10,812 nucleotides of DNA from WVWW01 sp041568335 (GCA_041568335.1 JBFFZZ010000086.1:1-10812); one strand, 5' to 3'. Numbered from the stretch's first letter, positions 1-6,743 are shown. Notes: generated from the sequence alone by a model not told the origin. Translations and numbers: made by a program.

Positions 1-1
1 G

Positions 2-271
2 CCCCCCCCCCCGAACGGCCCCCCCGGCGGGCCCGGTATCGTCAATCTCGGTCACACCGGCGGCACCTCCGAGGCCGTGCCTACACTCGCCGACTCGTCG
101 GGCGACGGCTACGTCGACGGTATCGACTTGCTCCGGCTGTCGGTCGCGTTTGCGTCCGACCCGACGAATGCCCGCTGGGATCCGACGGTCGACCTCGACG
201 GCGACGCGTTCATCAGCGGCGTCGATCTGGCCCTGATGGCGGCCAACTTCGCGATGACCTGTCTGCCATGA
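2..271 (+). CDS. C-terminal end of a dockerin-domain protein (5' partial)
   Basis: The frame is open at the left edge, so only the C-terminal 89 residues are present. It begins with a Pro/Gly-rich linker (PPPPNGPPGGPG) encoded by C-tracts. Two copies of a dockerin type I calcium-loop pattern follow: D-S-S-G-D-G-Y-V-D-G-I-D and D-L-D-G-D-A-F-I-S-G-V-D, each followed by a short hydrophobic helix (LLRLSVAF and LALMAANF). Dockerins usually sit at the C-terminus of secreted proteins and bind cohesin modules; the catalytic or structural part of this protein lies outside the window. The TGA stop overlaps an ATG (ATGA at 268-271), but the next gene more likely starts at 292. The next product is a cohesin-like lipoprotein, so the two may be partners. 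The dockerin-like repeat is clear; function and binding partner are inferred. Confidence 0.8.
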   Translation, partial: PPPPNGPPGGPGIVNLGHTGGTSEAVPTLADSSGDGYVDGIDLLRLSVAFASDPTNARWDPTVDLDGDAFISGVDLALMAANFAMTCLP

Positions 272-280
272 CCGGCCGCA

Positions 281-287
281 AAGAGGA
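281..287 (+). promoter_or_regulatory. Ribosome binding site fixing the start of the cohesin-like lipoprotein
   Basis: AAGAGGA lies 4 nt before the ATG at 292. It favours that start over the in-frame ATG at 268, which would add eight polar residues ahead of an otherwise typical lipoprotein signal peptide. Confidence 0.6.
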
Positions 288-291
288 ATCC

Positions 292-927
292 ATGAAACGA
301 CTTGATTCGGTGCATTGCTTGCTCGTTTTATTCTTGGCGGTCGCGGTGGCTTCCTGCGGCAGCGGCGGCGGAAACGTGCCCGGTGGCGGCGGGGGCGGGC
401 AGGTCACCGCCGCGTTCACACCGGACAACAACAATCCCGGCGCCGACTCGATCTCGATGGGGGCGGGAACGGCGATGGGGAACACCTTCCAGGTCATCAT
501 CAACGTCACCGACATCACGGACTTCTTCGGAGCCGGTTTCCGCATTGCCTTCAATTCGGCATCGGCCGAGTTCCTCAGCTTCGACGGCTCGGGCTCGTTC
601 CTGCACAACCATCCGAACTCGGCGCCGGTCACGATCAACGCGGCGGTCGATCCGAACGACGCCGGCACCGTGCTCGTCGTCGCCACCATACAGAACAGCT
701 TCGCCTACACGCCGGGGTTCGCGTCCAGCGCGACGCCCCAGCAGCTGCTGATCCTGAACTTCCGCGCCACCAACCCGACCGGCGGCAACGCGTTCACGTT
801 CGACCTGGCCGGAACGCGTGAGGTCACCACCTGCCCGCAGTGGAACATGATGGGACAGCCACCGGCCTGCAACATGGTTCCCGACGGCAACCTGAACTGG
901 GACGGCGGAACGCTGACCGCAAGCTGA
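292..927 (+). CDS. Lipoprotein with a cohesin-like beta-sandwich domain
   Basis: A predicted 211-residue exported lipoprotein. The N-terminus has a lipoprotein signal peptide: MKR, a hydrophobic core (LLVLFLAVAVA) and a V-A-S-C lipobox with the acylated cysteine at residue 22. A Gly-rich tether follows at about residues 23-36. Residues about 38-180 alternate beta strands in the style of cohesin or related extracellular beta-sandwich domains: a V-I-I-N-V-T-D-I opening strand, G-A-G-F-R-I-A-F-N (like the cohesin G-x-x-F-x-L-x-Y-D strand), and a late L-L-I-L-N-F-R-A strand. Cys181 and Cys193 could pair. It lies 20 nt after a dockerin-containing gene, probably in the same transcript. A surface-anchored cohesin that holds the dockerin protein is an inference; another carbohydrate-binding or adhesion role is possible. 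The lipoprotein call is firmer than the cohesin call. Confidence 0.7.
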   Translation: MKRLDSVHCLLVLFLAVAVASCGSGGGNVPGGGGGGQVTAAFTPDNNNPGADSISMGAGTAMGNTFQVIINVTDITDFFGAGFRIAFNSASAEFLSFDGSGSFLHNHPNSAPVTINAAVDPNDAGTVLVVATIQNSFAYTPGFASSATPQQLLILNFRATNPTGGNAFTFDLAGTREVTTCPQWNMMGQPPACNMVPDGNLNWDGGTLTAS

Positions 928-945
928 TCGCGCGACACCCTTTCT

Positions 946-1869
946 TCAGCGCTTGACCCGGAGCCGATCCAGCAACCGTTGTGCCGGTGCGGGCAACGGG
1001 GCGCCGCTCCGCACGGCGAAGGCGTAGCTCACGTCGGGTAGGTCGCTGTCGAGCAGGCGGTAACGCGCGGGACGCGGGCGCCGCGAAAAGGCCACCGCGG
1101 GAACCGGCGCGACGCCCAGACCGGTGATCGCGAAGCGGCGCACGAGGGAGAGGTTCCCCACCTCGACCGCGGCTCTCAACGCGAAGCCGTTGCGCGCGAA
1201 AGCGGATTCGAGGTGGGCGCGGAACGAAGAGCCCGGTTGAAGCGTCACGATCGGCTGCTCCGCGAGCCGTGCCAGATCGACCGGCGCTTCCTCGTCCTCG
1301 TCGTCGAGCAGGTTGGGCGGGGCCATGATCTGCACCGGCGAGTCGAACAACGGCTCGACGCTGATCCCCGAAGGGACGCCCGCCTCCGGCGTCGCCACGA
1401 TCAACGCGAGATCGATCTCGCCGTCCCGCAGCGCGTTCAGCAGGGCGGCACCGGTGCCCTCGCGCAGCCGCACCTCGATCCCGGGCAGCTCGGCAATCAG
1501 CCGGGCCAGCGCGCGCGGCAGCAGCCGGCGACCGAGAGCGTCCCCGGCTCCCAGCCGCAGCTCGGCCGAGGAACCGGCAGGCAGGCCGGCCTCGTGTTCG
1601 AGCTTCTCCAGATCGCGCAGGATGGTTTCCGCGAACGGCAGCAACCGGGTCCCCTCGGGGGTCAGGACCATGCCGCGTGCGACGCGGCGGAACAGACGGG
1701 TGTTCCAGGCCGCTTCCAGCGCCGCCAGGCGGGCGCTGACGCTGGGTTGCGTGCGCCCCAGGGCCGCGGCCGCGCGGGCCACAGCGCCCAGCCGGGCCAC
1801 CGTGACGAACGCCCGCAAATCGCCCACGTCCGCTCGAATCTCGGAAATCTGGCGAGCCGCTGGGGTCAT
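946..1869 (-). CDS. LysR-family transcriptional regulator
   Basis: A predicted cytoplasmic DNA-binding regulator of 307 residues, normal for the family. Residues about 16-75 form the LysR winged helix-turn-helix: D-L-R-A-F-V-T-V-A-R, then A-A-A-A-L-G-R-T-Q-P-S-V-S-A-R-L-A-A-L-E, then L-F-R-R and L-T-P-E-G. A linker helix follows, and from about residue 100 a periplasmic-binding-protein-like effector domain (E-I-D-L-A-L-I-V, G-L-G-V-A-P-V-P). The ATG at 1867-1869 is preceded by AGGTAGAGG. LysR regulators often control a divergently transcribed neighbour and themselves; here that neighbour is purL. The effector cannot be read from sequence, and control of purine genes is only a positional inference. 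Its 3' end lies 18 nt from the convergent lipoprotein gene. Confidence 0.9.
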   Translation of the reverse strand: MTPAARQISEIRADVGDLRAFVTVARLGAVARAAAALGRTQPSVSARLAALEAAWNTRLFRRVARGMVLTPEGTRLLPFAETILRDLEKLEHEAGLPAGSSAELRLGAGDALGRRLLPRALARLIAELPGIEVRLREGTGAALLNALRDGEIDLALIVATPEAGVPSGISVEPLFDSPVQIMAPPNLLDDEDEEAPVDLARLAEQPIVTLQPGSSFRAHLESAFARNGFALRAAVEVGNLSLVRRFAITGLGVAPVPAVAFSRRPRPARYRLLDSDLPDVSYAFAVRSGAPLPAPAQRLLDRLRVKR

Positions 1870-1888
1870 CCTCTACCTATTGTTTTTG

Positions 1889-1896
1889 CCTATAGG
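1889..1896. promoter_or_regulatory. CCTATAGG palindrome in the lysR-purL intergenic region
   Basis: A perfect 8-bp palindrome just downstream of the predicted lysR -10 box. A further CCTAT lies 13 nt away at 1876-1880. It could be part of a LysR autoregulatory site, but it is short and unproven. Confidence 0.3.
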
Positions 1897-1899
1897 TCC

Positions 1900-1927
1900 A
1901 ATATACATAATTGCTTTGATTTATCAA
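1900..1927 (-). promoter_or_regulatory. Predicted sigma-70-type promoter for the LysR gene
   Basis: On the minus strand TTGATA (1922-1927; 5/6 to TTGACA) is followed after 16 nt by TATATT (1900-1905; 5/6 to TATAAT). This places transcription initiation about 25 nt before the lysR ATG. The interval is clearly AT-rich against its GC-rich surroundings. A forward promoter for purL (for example TTGTTT at 1880-1885 with TATACA at 1902-1907) is weaker. Confidence 0.5.
1916..1927. promoter_or_regulatory. Inverted repeat TTGAT-tt-ATCAA, candidate LysR operator
   Basis: A perfect 5-bp inverted repeat with a 2-nt spacer that overlaps the predicted -35 box of lysR. It sits between lysR and purL, where a LysR-type autoregulatory or divergent-control site is expected. 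The match to a LysR T-N11-A box is loose, so this is a candidate only. Confidence 0.35.
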
Positions 1928-1953
1928 TGACGCCGTTTTACCGTGAGTCCACG

Positions 1954-1959
1954 GGAGGG
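1954..1959 (+). promoter_or_regulatory. Ribosome binding site supporting a TTG start of purL
   Basis: GGAGGG lies 8 nt before the TTG at 1968-1970. An in-frame stop at 1944-1946 limits upstream extension, and no ATG or GTG is available before the first PurS-like strand (L-E-I-A-I-R-P). TTG is therefore the best start. Confidence 0.55.
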
Positions 1960-1967
1960 CTCGGAGC

Positions 1968-3263
1968 TTGGTCACACGCCTCGAAATCGCCATCCGACCG
2001 GGTCGCCGCGACCCGCGCGGTGAAGAAGCGGAGCACAAGATCCGGTCGTTTCTCGGGATCGAGGTCGAGCGGGTCCGCACACGCGAGGTCTACCGCATCG
2101 AGGGGCGGCTCGACACCGACGAGCAGCACCGAGTGCTCGCCGAATTCGTCGATCCGGTCCAGCAGATCGGCGCGCTCGACCGGCTGACCGGGGACGCCGA
2201 CGTCGCGGATTACGACGTGATCGTCGGGGTCGGGTACAAGCCGGGCGTGACCGACCCCGTGGGCAAGAGTGCCAAGGTCGCCGTCGAGGACACGCTCCGG
2301 CGCCGGCTCGGCGAGGACGCCTCCGTTTACTGTTCGCGGCTGTACCTGCTGCGCGGCGTGGACCCGGCGCAGGCGCGCCGAATCGCTGAGGACCTGCTCG
2401 CCAACCCCGTGATCCAGACCATCGACGTGGCCCCGTGGCGGGAGTGGCTCGCTTCGGACCCGGATCGCAGCGTGCCCCGCGTCGCGGGAGGGGGCGTGCC
2501 GGAGGTCGGGCGCGTCGATCTGTCGGGCGACGACGCCGAGCTGGAGCGGATCAGCCGCGAGGGGTTGCTGGCGCTGACGCTGCGCGAGATGCGCACGATC
2601 CGCGACCACTTCAGCGCCGCCGCGACGGACCCGCGCCGCGCGAACGCCGGGTTGGACTCGAGTCCCACGGATGTCGAGCTCGAGTGCCTCGCCCAGACCT
2701 GGAGCGAGCACTGCAAGCACAAGATCTTCAACGCGACCGTGGCGTACCGCGAGCCCGGTCGACCCGAAGAGACGATCGGCTCGCTGTTCAAGACGTGCAT
2801 CCGGGGAGCCACGGAGACCATCGGGGCCTCCTGGTTGGTATCGGTCTTTCACGACAATGCGGGCGTCGTCGCGTTCGACGACGCCGTCCACCTCGTCTAC
2901 AAGGTCGAGACGCACAACTCCCCTTCCGCGCTCGACCCGTACGGTGGCGCCATCACCGGCATCGTCGGGGTCAACCGCGATCCCTTCGGCACGGGGCTCG
3001 GATCGGATCTGCTGGTCAACGTGTGGGGTTACTGCTTCGCGTCGCCGTTTTACGACGGCGACCTGCCCGAGGGTCTGTTGCACCCGCGACGCATCCGTGA
3101 CGGCGTGCACCAGGGCGTCATCGACGGGGGGAACCAGTCCGGCGTGCCTTACGGGCGGGGGTGGGAGCGTTTCGACGCGCGTTACCTCGGCAAGCCGCTG
3201 GTGTTCTGCGGCACGGTCGGCGCGTTGCCGGTCACGGTCGCGGGCCGGCCCGGCGAGAAGTAA
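1968..3263 (+). CDS. purL: FGAM synthase PurL, N-terminal part (PurS-like repeats plus first catalytic half), ended by an in-frame TAA
   Basis: Phosphoribosylformylglycinamidine (FGAM) synthase uses ATP and ammonia from PurQ to turn FGAR into FGAM, the fourth step of purine synthesis. This part has 431 codons. Two PurS-like repeats come first: residues about 1-75 (L-E-I-A-I-R-P-G), and about 80-155 with V-G-Y-K-P-G-V-T-D-P-V-G-K and L-A-N-P-V-I. This resembles the PurS-dimer-like N-terminus of large PurL proteins. The catalytic domain follows with T-W-S-E-H-C-K-H-K (His248 likely catalytic) and the ATP-site segment starting Y-K-V-E-T-H-N-S at Tyr311, then G-G-A-I-T-G-I-V-G-V-N-R-D. Translation starts at TTG. 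Codon 432 is TAA, and the same frame continues with unmistakable PurL sequence, so this is half of one gene rather than a natural C-terminus. Confidence 0.85.
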   Translation: MVTRLEIAIRPGRRDPRGEEAEHKIRSFLGIEVERVRTREVYRIEGRLDTDEQHRVLAEFVDPVQQIGALDRLTGDADVADYDVIVGVGYKPGVTDPVGKSAKVAVEDTLRRRLGEDASVYCSRLYLLRGVDPAQARRIAEDLLANPVIQTIDVAPWREWLASDPDRSVPRVAGGGVPEVGRVDLSGDDAELERISREGLLALTLREMRTIRDHFSAAATDPRRANAGLDSSPTDVELECLAQTWSEHCKHKIFNATVAYREPGRPEETIGSLFKTCIRGATETIGASWLVSVFHDNAGVVAFDDAVHLVYKVETHNSPSALDPYGGAITGIVGVNRDPFGTGLGSDLLVNVWGYCFASPFYDGDLPEGLLHPRRIRDGVHQGVIDGGNQSGVPYGRGWERFDARYLGKPLVFCGTVGALPVTVAGRPGEK

Positions 3264-3275
3264 CGCGCGCGCGCG
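3261..3275 (+). other. In-frame TAA followed by a (CG)6 tract inside purL
   Basis: TAA at 3261-3263 interrupts an otherwise continuous frame and is followed directly by six CG units. Removing one A and one CG unit would restore the frame as E-K-Y-A-R-A-G-D. A single base change, for example CAA to TAA, could also produce the stop. Both dinucleotide slippage and sequencing or assembly error are plausible at such a tract. Confidence 0.8.
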
Positions 3276-3290
3276 GGCGATCGCATCGTC

Positions 3291-4970
3291 ATGGTCGGCG
3301 GGCGCATCGGCGCCGACGGCATCCATGGCGCGACGTTTTCCTCGGCACCGCTCGACGAGGCGGCGCCGGTCCAGGCGGTTCAGATCGGCGACCCCATCAC
3401 TCAGAAGAGGATGTTCGACTTCCTGCTCGAGGTTCGCGAGGCGGGGCTGTACACGGCGATCACCGACAACGGCGCCGGCGGCCTCTCCTCGTCGGTGGGC
3501 GAGATGGCCGAGGGCTCCGGCGGCGCCCGGCTCGATCTGACGAACGCGCCGCTGAAGTACCCGGGTCTCGCTCCGTGGGAGATCCTCGTCTCCGAAGCGC
3601 AGGAGCGCATGACGCTCGCGGTCCCGCCCGAGAACCTCGAACCGCTGCTCGAGCTGGCGCGGCGGCGTGAGGTCGAGGCCACCGACCTCGGGCAGTTCAC
3701 CGATGACGGCTATTTCGAGGTGCTCCACGACGGCCGCACGGTCGCGCTGTTGTCGATGGAGTTTCTCCACGAGGGCGATCCCGATCTCGAGCTGACGGCG
3801 ACGTGGGAACCGCCGAGCTTCGAGGAGCCGGCCGACCGCGCGGTCGATATCGAGGCTGCGCTCCCCGCGATGCTCGCACGGCTCAACCTCTGCTCGGGTG
3901 AGACCAAGGCCCGGCACTACGACCACGAGGTCAAGGGGCTGTCGGTGATCAAGCCGTTCATCGGCGTGGGCCAGGACATCCCGGCCGACGCGACGGTATC
4001 GCTGGCGCGGCACGGATCCTTGCGCGGGTTCGTCCTGTCCGAAGGGATCAACCCGTTCCTGTCGGACCTCGACACGCGCGCGATGGCGATGACGGTCGTC
4101 GACGAGGCGTTGCGGCGGCAGCTCTGCGCCGGGGCGCGGCTGGACCGCATCGCGATGCTGGACAACTTCTGCTGGCCGGATCCCGTGCGTTCGGCGGAAA
4201 CGCCGGACGGCGAATACAAGATGGCGCAGCTCGTGCGCGCCTGTCGCGGTCTGCGCGACGCCGTGATCGCGTACGGGACGCCGTTGGTCTCGGGCAAGGA
4301 CTCGATGAAAAACGATTCCACCCGGGGGGGCGTCAAGATCAGCGTGCCCCCGACGTTGCTCGTCTCCGCGATCGGACAGATCGACGACGTGCGCAGGAGC
4401 CGGACGCTCGAGCCGAAGGCGGGCGGCGACCTCGTTTATTTGATCGGAAAAACGGCGGACGAGCTCGGCGGCAGCGAGTTCTACCGCTACCTGGGCGAGA
4501 GCGACGGCCGCACCGCGGCCGCCAACGAGCCGCAGCCCTATGTGGGGACTGGCCCGCCGGGGGTGGATCCGGGTCGGTTGCTGCCGCTGTACCGGGCGTT
4601 TGAACGGGCGAGCGACGCAGGCCTGCTGCGCTCCGCGGCGACGCCCTCGCTGGGCGGTTGGGGGCCGCTGTTCGCACGCTGCGTGATGGCCTCCGGTCTG
4701 GGTCTCGATCTCGACCTCGGGGAGGCGGCCGGGCGCGCGGAGCTGGATCTTCAGCGGTTCCTCTTCTCGGAGTCGAACGGCCGCTTCCTGGTCACGGTGC
4801 GCGAGCGGGATCGAGAACGGTTCGAGGCCGTTTTCGACGGCCTTCCGGTGCTTCGTGTCGGTACGGTCGATGCGGAACCGCGACTGCAGCTGACGACCGA
4901 CGAGCGAACCTATCGGTGGGACGCCGACGCGTTGCGGCGCAGCTTCAAGGAAACGCTCGCCGATGATTGA
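3291..4970 (+). CDS. purL: FGAM synthase PurL, C-terminal part, in the same frame after the premature stop
   Basis: This completes PurL. From the first in-frame ATG it is 559 residues, and the frame is open from 3264 (R-A-R-A-G-D-R-I-V before that Met). It opens with the conserved strand M-V-G-G-R-I-G-A-D-G-I-H-G-A-T-F-S-S, followed by I-T-D-N-G-A-G-G-L-S-S-S-V-G-E-M and L-S-E-A-Q-E-R-M. The second half-domain has N-F-C-W-P-D-P and G-T-P-L-V-S-G-K-D-S-M-K-N-D. No glutaminase domain is fused; that activity comes from the next gene, which overlaps by 8 nt. No Shine-Dalgarno is visible before the ATG at 3291, so independent translation is doubtful. With the N-terminal part the gene spans 1001 codons including the final stop, normal for a PurS-like/PurL fusion. 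Pseudogene, readthrough or sequence error remain open. Confidence 0.85.
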   Translation: MVGGRIGADGIHGATFSSAPLDEAAPVQAVQIGDPITQKRMFDFLLEVREAGLYTAITDNGAGGLSSSVGEMAEGSGGARLDLTNAPLKYPGLAPWEILVSEAQERMTLAVPPENLEPLLELARRREVEATDLGQFTDDGYFEVLHDGRTVALLSMEFLHEGDPDLELTATWEPPSFEEPADRAVDIEAALPAMLARLNLCSGETKARHYDHEVKGLSVIKPFIGVGQDIPADATVSLARHGSLRGFVLSEGINPFLSDLDTRAMAMTVVDEALRRQLCAGARLDRIAMLDNFCWPDPVRSAETPDGEYKMAQLVRACRGLRDAVIAYGTPLVSGKDSMKNDSTRGGVKISVPPTLLVSAIGQIDDVRRSRTLEPKAGGDLVYLIGKTADELGGSEFYRYLGESDGRTAAANEPQPYVGTGPPGVDPGRLLPLYRAFERASDAGLLRSAATPSLGGWGPLFARCVMASGLGLDLDLGEAAGRAELDLQRFLFSESNGRFLVTVRERDRERFEAVFDGLPVLRVGTVDAEPRLQLTTDERTYRWDADALRRSFKETLADD

Positions 4971-5835
4971 AGCACTGAACGAATTCGAGAAGCGGACGGC
5001 CGACGAGAAGATCGCTCGGCGCCGGGAGGTGCGCGTCCTCATCCTCACCGGTCTGGGTCTGAACTGTGAAGCCGAAACCGCGGCGGCGTTTCGTCTGGTC
5101 GGGGCGCGTCCCGAACAGGTGCACCTGCTCGACCTGCTCGACGGGGCGGACGGCCCGCGGCTGTCCGACTATCGCGTCCTCGCCTTCATCGGCGGCTTCG
5201 CCTTCGGCGACCACCTCGGCGCGGGATTCGTCTTCGCCAACAAGATCCGCCACCGGCTCTATGATCAGCTGCTGGAATTCATCGAGGCCGGCGGACTGGC
5301 GCTCGGGATCTGTAACGGCTTCCAGACGATGGTCCGGCTGGGCCTGCTTCCGGGTCTGGACGGGGACTACCGGACACCGCGGGCCGCGCTGGCCCCCAAC
5401 GACCGTCTCGGCTACCGCGACGCCTGGGTGCGGCTGGCCTTCGACGAGGCCTCCCCGTGCGTGTGGACGCGTGGGCTGAGGCAGCTCGAGTTGCCGGCGC
5501 GGCACGGCGAGGGCAAGTTCCTCGCCGAGAGTGACGAGCTGCTGGAGAGACTGGAAAGGGCGGGCCAGGTCGTTGCGCGTTACGTCGACGGGACGGGCGC
5601 CCCGACGGAGACCTGGCCGCACAACCCGAACGGCTCGCCGCGCGGGGTCGCCGGTGTCTGCGACCCGAGCGGACGGCTGTTCGGCCTGATGCCGCACCCG
5701 GACGCCTACCTCTACCCGTTCCACCACCCGCGCTGGGAGCGGGCGCAGGCGAACGGCGATCTGCCGGCGGAAGGCGCCGGGTTGCGGATCTTCCGCAACG
5801 GGGTGGATTACGCTGCTGCGCTGAACGCGCCCTAG
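4963..5835 (+). CDS. purQ: FGAM synthase glutaminase subunit PurQ
   Basis: A class I glutamine amidotransferase (290 residues) that releases ammonia from glutamine for PurL. Residues about 23-45 hold the opening strand and motif V-R-V-L-I-L-T-G-L-G-L-N-C-E-A-E-T. The nucleophile elbow is A-L-G-I-C-N-G-F-Q with Cys117; the catalytic His is His245 in L-M-P-H-P-D. The third triad position is Asp247, where most amidotransferases carry Glu (HPE). An N-terminal extension of about 22 charged residues precedes the core; an in-frame GTG at 5029 is a possible alternative start, but the ATG overlapping the purL stop (ATGATTGA), with AAGGAA 10 nt upstream, fits translational coupling. The TAG stop lies 4 nt from the convergent aminotransferase gene. 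Confidence 0.93.
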   Translation: MIEALNEFEKRTADEKIARRREVRVLILTGLGLNCEAETAAAFRLVGARPEQVHLLDLLDGADGPRLSDYRVLAFIGGFAFGDHLGAGFVFANKIRHRLYDQLLEFIEAGGLALGICNGFQTMVRLGLLPGLDGDYRTPRAALAPNDRLGYRDAWVRLAFDEASPCVWTRGLRQLELPARHGEGKFLAESDELLERLERAGQVVARYVDGTGAPTETWPHNPNGSPRGVAGVCDPSGRLFGLMPHPDAYLYPFHHPRWERAQANGDLPAEGAGLRIFRNGVDYAAALNAP

Positions 5836-5839
5836 AGCC

Positions 5840-6730
5840 TCAGCGGGCGGCGGCCGCGTCGAGCTTGACCTTGTAGCCGTCGCTGACCCGCAGCTTGCGG
5901 AAGCGCTCCAGCAGGTCGAGCGTCGTCTTCCCGGGCTTGCCGTCGCCGATCTGGCGGCCGTCGATGGTCACGACGGGCACGATCTCGGCGCCGGTACCGG
6001 TGAGGAAGCACTCTTCCGCGTTGTACAGGTCGTGGAGCCCGAGCACCGTCTCCTTCACACGCAGGCCGCTCTCGTGAGCCAGCTCCAGCGTCGCCCAGCG
6101 CGTCACGCCGGGTAGCGCCCCTTCGGTGAGACGCGGGGTCTTCAGCTTGCCGTTCTTCCAGATGAAGATGTTGTCCGCCGTACACTCGGCGACACGCCCG
6201 GAAAGGTTGAGCATCACCGCCTCGGGGACACCGGCCTTCTTGGCCTCGATCTTGGCCAGGATGTTGTTGAGGTAGTTGAGCGACTTGATCCGCGGGTCCA
6301 GGCACTCCATCGGGATACGCCGGGTGCTCGCGGTGATCAGCGGGATCCCGGTCTCGTAGAACTCCTTGGGATAGAGCTGGATCGTCGCACAGATGATGAA
6401 CACCGTGGGCTTGGGACAGCTCGTCGGGTCGATCCCGAGATCGCCGCGCCCGCGCGTGACCACGAGCCGGATGTAGGCGTTGGCCATGCCGTTGGCCTCG
6501 ACGGTCTGGACCGTCGCGGCTTCGACCTCCTCGATGCTCATCGGGATCTCGAGCCCGATTGTCTTGGCCGACTCGTAGAGCCGCTCGATGTGGGCGTGGA
6601 GCCGGAAGATGTTGCCCTCGTAGACGCGGATCCCCTCGAAGACCCCGTCGCCGTAGAGCAGACCGTGATCGAAAACGGAGACATTGGCCTCTTCTTTCGG
6701 AACGAGCTTGCCGTTCATGTAGATCAGCAT
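5840..6730 (-). CDS. ilvE: Class IV PLP aminotransferase, IlvE-type branched-chain amino acid aminotransferase
   Basis: A fold-type IV PLP enzyme (296 residues), most like short branched-chain amino acid aminotransferases, which interconvert Leu, Ile and Val with their 2-oxo acids. Seen: N-terminal D-H-G-L-L-Y-G-D-G-V-F-E-G-I-R; R-L-V-V-T-R-G; the PLP-binding Lys149 in D-P-R-I-K-S-L-N-Y-L-N-N; A-E-C-T-A-D-N-I-F with Glu182; and the phosphate-binding L-T-G-T-G-A-E-I-V-P. A strong GGAGGG precedes the ATG by 5 nt. It begins 13 nt after pdxT and is probably last in the pdxR-pdxS-pdxT transcript, linking a PLP user to PLP supply. D-amino acid aminotransferase or aminodeoxychorismate lyase are related alternatives; the E-G-I-R stretch and the K-S-L-N-Y-L-N-N motif favour IlvE. 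Confidence 0.87.
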   Translation of the reverse strand: MLIYMNGKLVPKEEANVSVFDHGLLYGDGVFEGIRVYEGNIFRLHAHIERLYESAKTIGLEIPMSIEEVEAATVQTVEANGMANAYIRLVVTRGRGDLGIDPTSCPKPTVFIICATIQLYPKEFYETGIPLITASTRRIPMECLDPRIKSLNYLNNILAKIEAKKAGVPEAVMLNLSGRVAECTADNIFIWKNGKLKTPRLTEGALPGVTRWATLELAHESGLRVKETVLGLHDLYNAEECFLTGTGAEIVPVVTIDGRQIGDGKPGKTTLDLLERFRKLRVSDGYKVKLDAAAAR

Positions 6731-6743
6731 CGGTACCCTCCAG

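Noticed and set aside
268..291. Lipoprotein start at the ATGA overlap with the dockerin gene
   Set aside because: The ATG at 292 has a good ribosome binding site and gives a standard lipoprotein signal; the earlier start adds polar residues ahead of it.
928..945. TCGCGCGA palindrome between the convergent lipoprotein and lysR genes
   Set aside because: Eight bases with no loop, no T-run and common in GC-rich DNA; no support as a terminator.
3261..3263. Genetic code reassignment or special amino acid at the purL TAA
   Set aside because: pdxT ends in TAA, and TAA is not the codon used for selenocysteine or pyrrolysine; no recoding structure was seen.
1938..5048. A 1036-codon open frame antisense to purL
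   Set aside because: It is a mirror of a GC-rich gene: the product is Arg/His/Asp-rich with no recognisable domain, while the opposite strand is unmistakable PurL.
5819..5845. CGCTGA/TCAGCG inverted repeat spanning the convergent purQ and ilvE stops
   Set aside because: A 6-bp stem with a 15-nt loop and no T-tract on either strand; too weak to call a terminator.
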